DNA of 64,000 nucleotides. Origin: CAVVDY01 sp963815775. GTDB taxonomy: Bacteria > Acidobacteriota > Terriglobia > Terriglobales > Acidobacteriaceae. The stretch covers positions 1-64,000 of the forward strand of contig CAWFIB010000030.1 in assembly GCA_963815775.1 (NCBI GenBank), in the 5' to 3' direction. Below are positions 25,599 to 34,247 of this stretch, piece after piece; position 1 is the first letter of the stretch, and each line of letters begins with the position of its first letter. Both the position numbers and the translations under genes were made by a program. A model generated the notes under the pieces. It was not told where the DNA came from, did no database searches, and worked only from the letters and a program-made list of their open reading frames with translations.

Positions 25599-27323
25599 AT
25601 GAAAGTCATCATTGTTGGTGGAGTGGCAGGCGGGGCGTCGTGCGCGGCGCGTCTGCGCAGGCTGGACGAAAAAGCTGAAATCATCATGGTCGAACGTGGA
25701 CCTTACGTCTCGTATGCGAACTGCGGACTGCCGTATCACATCTCGGGCGTGATTCCGAGGGAATCGAGCCTCTTGGTTGCCAGCGAGCAGTATTTCCGCG
25801 GTGCCTTCAACATCGACGCGCGCACCAACTGTGAAGCGATCTACATCTCGCCAAAGCAGAAAACGGTGGACCTGCGCAACGTAAAAACCGGCGAGGTCAC
25901 GACTGAGTCCTACGACAAGCTGGTTTTGTCACCCGGCGCGCTTTCTGTCCGCTTTCCGCTGCCAGGCATTGATCTGCCGGGAATCTTTCATGTCAGGACT
26001 GTGCCGGACGCACGAACCATCCGCGAGTGGGTGGAGCGTGGCACGACCTTCCTGACGGGCATGTTCAACTATTCGGGAATCCAGGCCGTGAAGCCCGTGC
26101 GGCACGCAGTCGTGGTGGGCGGCGGCTTCATCGGTCTGGAAACGGCGGAGAACCTGGTCCATGTCGGCTTCGACGTGACCCTCGTCGAGATGCTCGATCA
26201 GGTGCTCGCGCCACTCGACCGGGAGATCGCCAACCTGGTGGAAGGCCATCTGGAAGGCAACGGCGTTCACCTGGCGCTTAACGATGGCGTCGCGGGATTC
26301 ACGCAAGTGGACGGCGGCGCGCTCGAGGTGCAGACGAAGTCCGGCAAGAAGTATCCAGCCGACATCGTGATCCTGGCGCTCGGCGTACGGCCCGACACGG
26401 CGCTGGCCAAGGCAGCCGGCCTCGAGATCGGTGAACGTGGAGGCATCCGCGTTGACGACCATATGCGCACCAGCGATCCGGATATTTTCGCGGTTGGCGA
26501 TGCTATCGAGGTAAAGGACTTCGGCACGGGACAGTGGAGCCTGATCGCACTCGCCGGCCCGGCCAACCGTCAAGGCCGTATCGCTGCCGATGTGATCGCC
26601 GGACGCGATTCCCATTTCCGCGGCACCCAAGGTACTTCGATCATCGGGCTGTTTGGCGGCGCGGCCGCTTGGACCGGTGTCAGCGAGAAAACGCTCAAGA
26701 GGCTGGGAGACACCGATTACGAAAAGGTTTACGTCTTTCCGAATTCTCATGCCGGGTATTACCCGGGAGCCAAGCCCATCGCGATGAAGTTTATCTTCCG
26801 CAAATCCGACGGGAAAGTCCTGGGAGCGCAGGCCATCAGCCAGGACGGCCCTGCGGTGGACAAGCGGATCAGCGCTTTGGCCGTGGCCATCCAGATGGGC
26901 GCCACGGTTTACGACCTCGAAGAATCCGAGCTTTGCTACGCACCGCAGTTTGGCAGCGCCAAGGATCCCGTTAACTTCGCGGGCATGGTTGCCGCCGATG
27001 TGCTTCATGGCGACATGCCGCTCGCGCACTGGGATTCGCCCGACGGTGCGTTCCTGCTGGATGTTCGCGAGGCCGTTGAATTGGCGGTCGAGAGCGTACC
27101 CGGCGCGCTCAACATTCCGATGGGCCAGTTGCGCTCGCGTCTGGGAGAACTCCCTCGCGATCGCGAGATCCAAGTTATTTGCCGGTCCGCCCAGCGTGCC
27201 TATTACGCGACCCGCATCCTGTTGCAGAACGGATTCAAGGTCCGAACGATTTCCGGTGGCATGTTGTCGCGCGCAATGCTCACCGTGGATTTGAAGTCAA
27301 AGCACGCCAAGACTGCCGAATAA
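25599..27323 (+). CDS. CoA-disulfide / polysulfide reductase with C-terminal rhodanese domain
   Basis: 574 residues from ATG 25599, which follows TGGAGAC; an in-frame TTG 24 bases upstream is rejected. The N-terminal FAD motif is VIIVGGVAGGASCAARLRR, the redox-active single cysteine is in SYANCGLPYH, the NAD-binding motif is VVVGGGFIGLETAENL, and DIFAVGDAIEV closes the FAD domain. Residues from about 465 form a rhodanese domain with active loop VICRSAQRAYYA. This matches the CoADR-Rhd / NADH-dependent persulfide reductase type, which reduces CoA persulfides, disulfides or polysulfides to sulfide. Together with the separate rhodanese and desulfinase-like genes it gives the cluster a sulfur theme. 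Confidence 0.93.
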   Translation: MKVIIVGGVAGGASCAARLRRLDEKAEIIMVERGPYVSYANCGLPYHISGVIPRESSLLVASEQYFRGAFNIDARTNCEAIYISPKQKTVDLRNVKTGEVTTESYDKLVLSPGALSVRFPLPGIDLPGIFHVRTVPDARTIREWVERGTTFLTGMFNYSGIQAVKPVRHAVVVGGGFIGLETAENLVHVGFDVTLVEMLDQVLAPLDREIANLVEGHLEGNGVHLALNDGVAGFTQVDGGALEVQTKSGKKYPADIVILALGVRPDTALAKAAGLEIGERGGIRVDDHMRTSDPDIFAVGDAIEVKDFGTGQWSLIALAGPANRQGRIAADVIAGRDSHFRGTQGTSIIGLFGGAAAWTGVSEKTLKRLGDTDYEKVYVFPNSHAGYYPGAKPIAMKFIFRKSDGKVLGAQAISQDGPAVDKRISALAVAIQMGATVYDLEESELCYAPQFGSAKDPVNFAGMVAADVLHGDMPLAHWDSPDGAFLLDVREAVELAVESVPGALNIPMGQLRSRLGELPRDREIQVICRSAQRAYYATRILLQNGFKVRTISGGMLSRAMLTVDLKSKHAKTAE

Positions 27324-27383
27324 AACAGCGCCCAAATGATAAGGCGCACGAGGTCACGTAGCTTGCCGACGCACGAGGAGAAG

Positions 27384-27776
27384 ATGCCGCAACCAGAACT
27401 CAAATTGGTCGACAGGCTTGCGCTGGACCGCAACAAGCTGGCTGCCGAGCGCACACTCATGGCCTGGGTTCGAACTGCGCTTTCTATGATCAGCTTCGGT
27501 TTCACCATATATAAGTTTCTGCAGGTTATTGACGAACAAAGCACAGTACCCGTTCTGCGGCCGAACGCGCCGCGGAACGTTGGACTCGTACTCACCGGTC
27601 TCGGGACCTTTGTTGTGGTCATCGCTTCGATTCAACATTGGAGCTACGTAAAGAACTTAAGAACTGATGAGCCTTATAAACCATGGGACCTGAGCTTCAT
27701 CGTGGCGTGCCTGATCGCGATTCTGGGCGCCGTGTTGTTCGGAAGCATCGTGATCAGGTCTGGTCCGTTCGGGTGA
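27384..27776 (+). CDS. DUF202 family membrane protein
   Basis: 130 residues from ATG 27384 (ribosome site GAGGAG). The signature LALDRNKLAAERTLMAWVRTALSMISFGF is diagnostic of DUF202 (YidH-like), with three membrane segments. The function of the family is unknown. It stands 60 bases after the CoA-disulfide reductase gene and 17 before the transporter gene and is probably co-transcribed. Confidence 0.9.
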   Translation: MPQPELKLVDRLALDRNKLAAERTLMAWVRTALSMISFGFTIYKFLQVIDEQSTVPVLRPNAPRNVGLVLTGLGTFVVVIASIQHWSYVKNLRTDEPYKPWDLSFIVACLIAILGAVLFGSIVIRSGPFG

Positions 27777-27793
27777 TTCGAGGAAAACAGACT

Positions 27794-28660
27794 ATGACAA
27801 TTATGACTTGGTTCAACATCACGGTGGTGGTTTTCACTGTGGCGAACCTGATGGCCGGAGGCCTTGAGTGCGATTTGAAAGAATCGCTTAAGTGGCTGCG
27901 GAGCCGCGAACTCGTCGTGCCAACCCTCCTCTGGGGCTGGGTGGTTGGGCCGGCTCTCGCCTGGTTGATCATCCAGGTCCTTCCGCTGTCGGAGGGACAT
28001 GCCGCCGGGCTGATGTTGACCAGTCTGGCGCCAATTGCGCCGTTCTTGCCCCTAGCTGCGTCAAAAGCCCGTGGCGATATGACCTTCACCGGAGCCTACA
28101 TCCTGCTGGGGACTGTTGTCACGGTCGTGTTGATGCCAGTGATGGCGCCGCTGCTGATCAAGGGACTGACCTTGAGCGCATGGCCGCTTGCGAAACCGCT
28201 CATTCTGTTAGTGCTGATTCCGTTGATAATCGGCATTGTGATCCGGTTTTATAAACCGACCGTGGCCGCCAAAATCTTCCCGTGGGTCAAGAAAACCGGG
28301 GGTATCTTCCTTTTGCTCTGCCTGGCTACGACCCTGTGGATCTACGGCAAGGACATGCTCAGCACGGTAGGCAGCTTCGCCCCAGGAGCATGGGTCGTGT
28401 TCATGGTCGTGATGGCCGTGGTGCCGTATGTGATCGGCTTGGGCCTGAAACAGAATCAGCGCAGCGTCATGGCACTTGGAATGAGCTCGCGGAATATTTC
28501 GGCAGGGTTCGTGGCGTTCTATGGCATTACGAATCCGCCCGCGGGAATGTTTTTGATGGTTTTGCTGGTGGTCCCGCTGCACGTCATCATTGGGTTGCTA
28601 GCAGTGCCGCCCATATTCGCCAAACAGGCCGACGTGAGAGCTGAGGGATCTGCGGCATGA
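27794..28660 (+). CDS. BASS-type (bile acid:sodium symporter family) transporter
   Basis: 288 residues, nearly all hydrophobic, with eight to ten predicted membrane helices. Segments such as TSLAPIAPFLPLAASKARGD and ALGMSSRNISAGFVAF match the two crossover-helix regions of bile-acid:sodium symporter relatives. Known members carry organic anions, including taurine-conjugated bile acids, pantoate and arsenite. In this context it is a candidate importer of the pathway's anionic substrate or an exporter of a product such as sulfite. Start ATG 27794 with AGGAAAA upstream. It is the last gene of the cluster on this strand. Confidence 0.82.
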   Translation: MTIMTWFNITVVVFTVANLMAGGLECDLKESLKWLRSRELVVPTLLWGWVVGPALAWLIIQVLPLSEGHAAGLMLTSLAPIAPFLPLAASKARGDMTFTGAYILLGTVVTVVLMPVMAPLLIKGLTLSAWPLAKPLILLVLIPLIIGIVIRFYKPTVAAKIFPWVKKTGGIFLLLCLATTLWIYGKDMLSTVGSFAPGAWVVFMVVMAVVPYVIGLGLKQNQRSVMALGMSSRNISAGFVAFYGITNPPAGMFLMVLLVVPLHVIIGLLAVPPIFAKQADVRAEGSAA

Positions 28661-29018
28661 ATGTTATGGGGAACTTCACCGACCCGCTTGACCGCCTGTC
28701 TAAGCCTCGCTTGGGCCTGCGGTGGGAAGCTCGTCAAACATGCGATTGTGCCTATGTCATATTCCATCTTGGATTATGCACAGATCCGAAGCTCGACCAC
28801 ATTCCTCGCGCGCAGGTTCTACAAGAAGCATGTAGATCCCAATGAAGCGTCCGCTGTTGCACTGCAACGCTATTCGACTAGCGAGTTACATCTTCCCACG
28901 ATGGCAACTTAGTTTGCATCTGACGCTCATCTACCCGAAGCAACATAAGCCAATGCCGAAAGATCGGCAAAGTTTACGCCCGGCTGACCCGCGAGTGGAA
29001 GCACACTGAGGGTCTTCT
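28661..29018. other. Non-coding gap after the transporter gene
   Basis: About 360 bases with no accepted gene. Short overlapping frames are present but lack domains or ribosome sites. The right end carries the GAGGG ribosome site of the DUF2490 gene. Confidence 0.5.
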
Positions 29019-29768
29019 ATGGCTACACCAGCACTGTTGCAAGAGCCGTCTGATTTCTCGTTGGTCCTTCGCCCTTCCTTTAAGTTAGGATGGCCGGCAG
29101 CGATGGCGCTGTTAGTGGCACTTCTGGCGTCGCCACTCGCGGCACAAACCCCCACCCAAGCTTGGCCTGAGATCGATACTTACCTTAGCTTGAATTCGGA
29201 CGTGCGGGTCTCGTTCTTTGCCGCTGCAACTCGGGAGAACCGCCACGGGACGGATGCCGAGATTGGGCCGAACATCGATTTCTATTTCAAGCCCTTGGTG
29301 AAACTAAAAATAATTACTGTCTTCGAGTTGGATCCCGCGAAGAGCCGGCTGTTGATGTTCCGGGCGGGATATCGATACATGCCATCGACGGATGGGCCAA
29401 CCGAGCATCGCGGTCTATTGGAGGCAACAGCCAGGTACCCGCTCGTCAGGGGAGTGTTACTTGCCGATCGGAACCGCCTTGATCTCAGGTCGAGCGACGG
29501 CGAACTCGCCTGGCGATATCGCAATCGCATCTCAGCCGAACGAACCGTTTCTATACGTTCCTATCACTTCACTCCCTATCTCCGGGCTGAAGCATACTAC
29601 GACAGCAATTTCCACAAATGGAGCAGGACCGCCGCAACGGCTGGTTGTATCTTTCCCTTCCGCAAGCGGTACGAGCTCGAGCCCTACTACGAACACCAGA
29701 ACGAAACTGGCACTGCTCCCAACCGACAGGTCAACGCCTTGGGGCTGGTGCTCAGTTTGTATTTCTGA
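29019..29768 (+). CDS. DUF2490 outer-membrane beta-barrel protein
   Basis: 249 residues. An unusually long N-terminal extension of about 25 residues precedes a hydrophobic signal (PAAMALLVALLASPLAAQ). The mature part shows alternating beta strands ending in aromatic residues (FYFKPLVKL, LLMFRAGYRYMP, LRAEAYYDSNFHKW) and closes with LGLVLSLYF, a typical outer-membrane insertion signal. The pattern matches DUF2490, whose function is unknown. It may give outer-membrane passage for the substrate of the neighbouring transporter, but it could be unrelated. Confidence 0.8.
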   Translation: MATPALLQEPSDFSLVLRPSFKLGWPAAMALLVALLASPLAAQTPTQAWPEIDTYLSLNSDVRVSFFAAATRENRHGTDAEIGPNIDFYFKPLVKLKIITVFELDPAKSRLLMFRAGYRYMPSTDGPTEHRGLLEATARYPLVRGVLLADRNRLDLRSSDGELAWRYRNRISAERTVSIRSYHFTPYLRAEAYYDSNFHKWSRTAATAGCIFPFRKRYELEPYYEHQNETGTAPNRQVNALGLVLSLYF

Positions 29769-30000
29769 CGATAGTGACGGATGTTTACAAGAGGTCAGAC
29801 CATTAGTTGTTTTCCGAAGATTTGCGGGCTGGTTGGTCCTCGCTTGAGTTCCGACTAGCTGCCGACATCCTCAAGAGCACGATTAGCCCCACCTCGACGG
29901 AGATTGGGCAACTGGCGCCGACAGACCTTTTGTGCGCACGGTACCTCGGGAAACTATCAGCCAAACTCTCAGCTAAACCCCCCAGGCATAGCGGTTTTGA

Positions 30001-30016
30001 CGCCTTCGGGCGGCTG
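30001..30016 (+). terminator. Short UUCG-loop hairpin
   Basis: CGCC-TTCG-GGCG: a 4-base-pair stem capped by the very stable UUCG loop, about 230 bases after the DUF2490 gene. There is no T run, so it is only a weak stop candidate. Confidence 0.3.
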
Positions 30017-30052
30017 TAAGTCCCTTTAGAATCAATAGGCGGCATGCGATCC

Positions 30053-30103
<51 letters not shown>

Positions 30104-30112
30104 TTCTTTTGT

Positions 30113-30826
30113 TCACTTTACAGACCCCTTCGATTTTCGTTGTCGAGCTAAATAGTGCAAAACTCCAGGAGATTTTGTCTTGGTGGTACTTTTGCGGAGG
30201 CTGAAGACTGCATCTGTGCGCGCGTCGATCGCCTTACGGACGCTATCTGGGATCTGGTCCATGTAAACTTCAGCAGTTGTCTTAATGTGCTTATGGCGCA
30301 TGATCGCTTGGGCGTCCTTCATGGTTCCGTGCTGTTGAAGGTCAGTTCCGAGGGTGCGTCGGAAAACCTGAAAAGTGCACAGATTCCGCGGGATGCCAAG
30401 CTTATCGGTGATTGGCCACAGCTTCCACTTAAAGAAATTCTGGGCTCGGAAGCGAACCGCTTTGCCCTTATTCCGGCGATGTCCGCTTGTTGGGAAGATC
30501 AGGGCATCCGGGGAGGTGTCCGGGCAGACTTGTCGCCACGCCTCGATGTAGGGCCGGATGCCCTGCGGAATTGGAATTCGAGCGCGGCTGTCTTCTGTTT
30601 TCACCTTCCCTACATATAGCGACCCTTCGTACGCCGTGTCGTGGATAGTGAAATGATCAATGCCGTATGACTTCCAAGTGAGTCCAAGGTCTTCGCTCGT
30701 GCGAGGTCCGCAGAAACAACCGACAGCCAAAAGTGCCCTGTCCCGTGGGTGGGGAACGCCATCGATTAGGTCGAGGATCATTTGCGGCTGGATCTTAGGC
30801 TTTTTCACCGCACGCGTGTCTGGCAT
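30113..30826 (-). CDS. Tyrosine recombinase / integrase, catalytic domain only (N-terminally truncated)
   Basis: 237 residues that cover the catalytic domain: first Arg in CGPRTSEDLGL, Lys in VKTEDSR, the FRRTLGTDL box (usual HxxR appears as QVFR), and MRHKHIKTTAEVYMDQ with the nucleophile Tyr. The N-terminal SAM-like core-binding domain is missing. In the same frame upstream lie 20 more coding-like residues (AKEIPPRREDPAEDLL), then a TAA and no start, so the gene has lost its 5' part. It is probably inactive. It abuts the tRNA-Asn fragment, which is its natural target. Confidence 0.85.
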   Translation of the reverse strand: MPDTRAVKKPKIQPQMILDLIDGVPHPRDRALLAVGCFCGPRTSEDLGLTWKSYGIDHFTIHDTAYEGSLYVGKVKTEDSRARIPIPQGIRPYIEAWRQVCPDTSPDALIFPTSGHRRNKGKAVRFRAQNFFKWKLWPITDKLGIPRNLCTFQVFRRTLGTDLQQHGTMKDAQAIMRHKHIKTTAEVYMDQIPDSVRKAIDARTDAVFSLRKSTTKTKSPGVLHYLARQRKSKGSVK

Positions 30827-31107
30827 GAGGAGATCTTCGGCTGGGTCTTCCCTTCTTGGCGGAATTTCTTTTGCACAAAAGAGTTATGCCAGAAAATGAC
30901 AGCCTTTTTCTATTGCTTAGTGAGATATGGCGGCTAGGCCTGTTGGCGCTCCTGTCGTGCCCTCCGACTGCAGTTTTCCCTTCGCTACCCGCAGTGGCGT
31001 GATCGAGGCCAAACGACGAGAGGGTGAGCCGCTCACCGGCGTCGAGATTCAGACCACCAAGCACAGCGAGGGGTGTGCGGTTGCGGGATCACTCAGCGTT
31101 GGGGAGG
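30827..31107. other. Gap between integrase remnant and response regulator gene
   Basis: About 280 bases. The first 50 bases hold the leftover integrase codons. The rest has no supported gene. Confidence 0.45.
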
Positions 31108-31482
31108 TCATTGCAGCGCTTGGCGCAGCGCCACCAACAGTTCTTCTGTCCTCACCGGTTTTTGCAGAAAAGCCACAGCAGCGTGTTTGAAGGCTTCACG
31201 CTTGTTGGTTTCCGCCGGGCGTGCCGTTACCACGATCACTGGAGTCGCAACTGTGGGCCCCATTGAGCGCAGCCGTTCGAGAACTACGAACCCATCTCCT
31301 CCCGGCAACCCAAGGTCGAGCAGGATGGCGTCTGGCTGTTCTTTCTTGACGGTGCTGATTGCGGTTACGCCGTCACCTGCGGACACAACATCATAACCGT
31401 GGGCCTTCAGTTTAATGACAAGCGCCATTAAGTGCTCTCGATTATCTTCGATCACCAACACCTTGTTCTTGTGGTCGCTCAT
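31108..31482 (-). CDS. Single-domain response regulator (CheY-like)
   Basis: 124 residues from ATG 31482 (ribosome site AGGAG). It is a REC domain: KVLVIEDNREHL with the acidic pocket, phospho-acceptor Asp in AILLDLGLPGGDG, Thr in VIVVTARPAE and Lys in FLQKPVRTEE. There is no output domain. It overlaps the 3' end of the kinase gene by 41 bases, so the two are translated together and it is probably that kinase's partner. Confidence 0.92.
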   Translation of the reverse strand: MSDHKNKVLVIEDNREHLMALVIKLKAHGYDVVSAGDGVTAISTVKKEQPDAILLDLGLPGGDGFVVLERLRSMGPTVATPVIVVTARPAETNKREAFKHAAVAFLQKPVRTEELLVALRQALQ

Positions 31483-33424
31483 GCTGTTCTCCTGTTTCTG
31501 AGGGCAAACCAATGGCCGCCGCAACCTGATCGGCGAGATCCTGTACGGCTCGCGGGATATTTTCCAAGTCGATGTGTGAGATGTCCAGAACCTGACTGAA
31601 GGCCTCAAATTGTCCTTCCAGCGGTTGCAACTCCAGCGACGCGTTCAGCTCTTGTTGGACGCGGGTTGCGATCGATGGCCCTCCATCTTCCGTGGTGAAC
31701 GCGACAATATGAAGACCGGGACGCCCGTCGACCTCCATGGCGGGCAAGATCAGGTCTGAACTCTCGTGCGTGCAGCGCCGCACAACAGCCCGCACCGATC
31801 GCATATATCGGCCTTGGTCGACGGAGGCGCAGTTGGGCATTGCGGGGGTTTTGACCGTAATCACTGCGACAGTTTGCGCCGCCAGGTTCCGGCGAGATGC
31901 GATGGGTGTGAGAAGCCGTTCCAGCAGGAAGACTGGGACGGTGAAGTGAAATGTGGTGCCTGCGCCTTCTCGTGCCGACAGCGATAACTCGCCCCCGTGG
32001 GCCTTCACGATTTCACGGCTGATATAGAGGCCCAGTCCCAGGCCACCGGGATGGCTGTCGGGAGCGTCCGAGGCGCGGAAGAACTGCTCAAAGATGCGCG
32101 AGCGATGTTGCGGGTCAATGCCGGGGCCGTCGTCGCTGACGCTGACGCGAACGAATTCAGGCTCGAGTTCACTGTGCTCGGCCGCGATCTCCACCCGGGT
32201 CCCGGAGGGGCTGTACTTGATGGCATTGTCGACCAGATTGGTCAAGACCTCGGTGATGCGTGACGGGTCGGCGAAGACCAGCGGCAGAGAAGGTGGAGTC
32301 AGGTTGCGCAGGTCGATGTTCTTGGCCGCGGCCGTGACAATAAAGGCCTCACAGACCTCAGCAACCAGTTTCTCAATATGCACGCATTCTTGCACGATGG
32401 GCAGGCGGCGCCAGTCGCTACGGGTGAGGTCAAGCAGTCGATTCACCATGATGGCGAGCTGCTTGGCGGCCCGCAGTACGATTTCGAGGTATTGTTTCTG
32501 TTCCTGCGAGACCTGCCCGGCCGTGCCCTCGGCGAGCAGCGAAGTAAAGTCGACGATGGTGGTGAGCGGGGTTCGCAACTCGTGCGAAATGTGCGACAGG
32601 AATTTCTCCTGCATGCGGGCCCGTTCCTGCCGGCTCCGCTCCAACTCCTGCGCTACGCGCTGGCGCTCGCTGATGTCCTGGGTGATTACCGCGAAGCCAT
32701 GGATTCCGGGCAGCGGCGTGAGTGTCAGGTTGGCCCAGAATGAGCTGCCGCCTTTGCGCACTTGCCAGAGTTCCTGCTCGGTGCGGCCCTTTTCTTCTGC
32801 TTTGTGAACCAACCGCTCGTAGCCGTTCTCGTCGACGTCTTCGTCGCGAAAGAGGGTTCGCGCGGAAAGACCGACAGCCTCGCGCTCAACATATCCGAAG
32901 ATGCGCTCAGCGCCCGCATTCCAACTGACCACCATGCCCCCGGGATCGACGGTATAAATGGCATAATCGCGAATGCTTTGCACCAGCAGCCGGAACCGTT
33001 CCTCGCTCCTATACAGCGCCTCCTGGGATTCTCGCAGACGATAGCTCTCCCCTGCTTCCTTCAAGGCCCGATTCACCGCCGGCGCAAGCCTTTCCAAGTG
33101 ACCCTTCAGCACGTAATCCGTGGCCCCGTTTTTCAACGAATCCACGGCAAGTTCTTCCCCGATCACTCCGCTGACAAAGATGAACGGAGTCTGCGGAGCC
33201 AGGCGCCGGGCGAGGCTGAGCGCGGAGAAGCCGTCGAAGGCGGGCAGCGCCAAGTCGGCCAGTATCAGATGGCAAGGATTTTCATAGAGCGCCCGGGTGA
33301 ACTCCGTCCTGGTCTCGACCCCGATGATTTCGCACTGGAGTCCGGCTTGCTTCAACAGGGCGGCGATCAACACGCGATCGATATGGTTGTCTTCGAGATG
33401 TAGGATGCGGATTGGCCGCGACAT
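31442..33424 (-). CDS. REC-PAS hybrid histidine kinase
   Basis: 660 residues, no membrane segment. Residues 1-125 form a receiver domain (IRILHLEDNHIDR, LILADLALPAFDG, YVLKGHLERL). A PAS domain follows at about 140-255 (RLLVQSIRDYAIYTVDPGG), then HisKA with the phospho-acceptor His in FLSHISHELRTPL, and HATPase with GLGLGLYISREIVKAHGG. The last 160 residues are not a known domain by eye. A receiver at the N-terminus suggests it takes part in a phosphorelay. The gene has a strong GGGGAGAAG ribosome site and overlaps the response regulator gene. Confidence 0.92.
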   Translation of the reverse strand: MSRPIRILHLEDNHIDRVLIAALLKQAGLQCEIIGVETRTEFTRALYENPCHLILADLALPAFDGFSALSLARRLAPQTPFIFVSGVIGEELAVDSLKNGATDYVLKGHLERLAPAVNRALKEAGESYRLRESQEALYRSEERFRLLVQSIRDYAIYTVDPGGMVVSWNAGAERIFGYVEREAVGLSARTLFRDEDVDENGYERLVHKAEEKGRTEQELWQVRKGGSSFWANLTLTPLPGIHGFAVITQDISERQRVAQELERSRQERARMQEKFLSHISHELRTPLTTIVDFTSLLAEGTAGQVSQEQKQYLEIVLRAAKQLAIMVNRLLDLTRSDWRRLPIVQECVHIEKLVAEVCEAFIVTAAAKNIDLRNLTPPSLPLVFADPSRITEVLTNLVDNAIKYSPSGTRVEIAAEHSELEPEFVRVSVSDDGPGIDPQHRSRIFEQFFRASDAPDSHPGGLGLGLYISREIVKAHGGELSLSAREGAGTTFHFTVPVFLLERLLTPIASRRNLAAQTVAVITVKTPAMPNCASVDQGRYMRSVRAVVRRCTHESSDLILPAMEVDGRPGLHIVAFTTEDGGPSIATRVQQELNASLELQPLEGQFEAFSQVLDISHIDLENIPRAVQDLADQVAAAIGLPSETGEQHERPQEQGVGDRR

Positions 33425-34247
33425 ACTTGCTTCTCCCCAGGCATCAGCCCTTCACACGCGCTCCGACAGGATCTTCGTGCTGGAGGGGCCGAGTTGCCGG
33501 TACCTTCATCGCGCGCTCTGAGCACAGATCCTCTATCGCCGACAACGGAGAGCTGGGCTCATGCTAATCATTGAGCAACTCGCGAACCATCCAACTGAAC
33601 GACCTGCGTGGGCCCGCATTCACAGGTCGCAAACATCGACGTCGTCTCAGTTCCTATCGGCTGGCTGGGTAAATCCATTACCCCAACTGACTCAATTGCG
33701 GAGCTCGCGACAGCGATTGCAAACCACCAAAAGCGATGTCGAGGTCGTAGCCGCGAACTGATACGACCAAGCAAGGGGAGTGACACAACTCAACCTGGGA
33801 TGAACGATCAACCCATCACCATGCCGGTGAATTCCGGAAGATTCCGGGACTGTCCCATTTTGGAATCGTACTCACTGCCCGCTGTGAGCCGTATCACGAT
33901 CCGGTCCCATTCGCTCGTGCTACGGTGAAGCTAACTTGTAGCACGTGGTAGTTGCTCCCGTAGGTACCAGGTCAGCTGTGGAATTAGGCAAGAGCGATCC
34001 CGGGATGACCGGATCGTTCCTCCGCAGAGTTGTTTGGAGTAAGGATGACCGGTACTTCCTTAGTGGGTAGAACGACTGCCAGATGCGTGCTCAGCGGCTT
34101 CCTCCGGCGACTCGGTCGTGTCGAGAAACTGAGCGTCCTTTCCGCCCTAACAGTTACCAATCTTAAGTTCGCCTCCCTCGCAGGAAGTGTTCAACTGCGC
34201 GCGCCGCGGCTTGGCACAAGCTACGGTGCGCACAATGGAGGTTTGTA
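33425..34247. other. Long non-coding stretch before the kai operon
   Basis: About 820 bases between divergent units. Several short frames (33561-33928, 34030-34248) have no recognised domain. The right end carries the GGAGG ribosome site of kaiC. Promoters for both flanking units should lie here; I could not place them with confidence. Confidence 0.5.

Noticed and set aside
33561..33928. Small genes in the gap before kaiC
   Set aside because: Overlapping frames on both strands, none with a ribosome site or recognisable fold.
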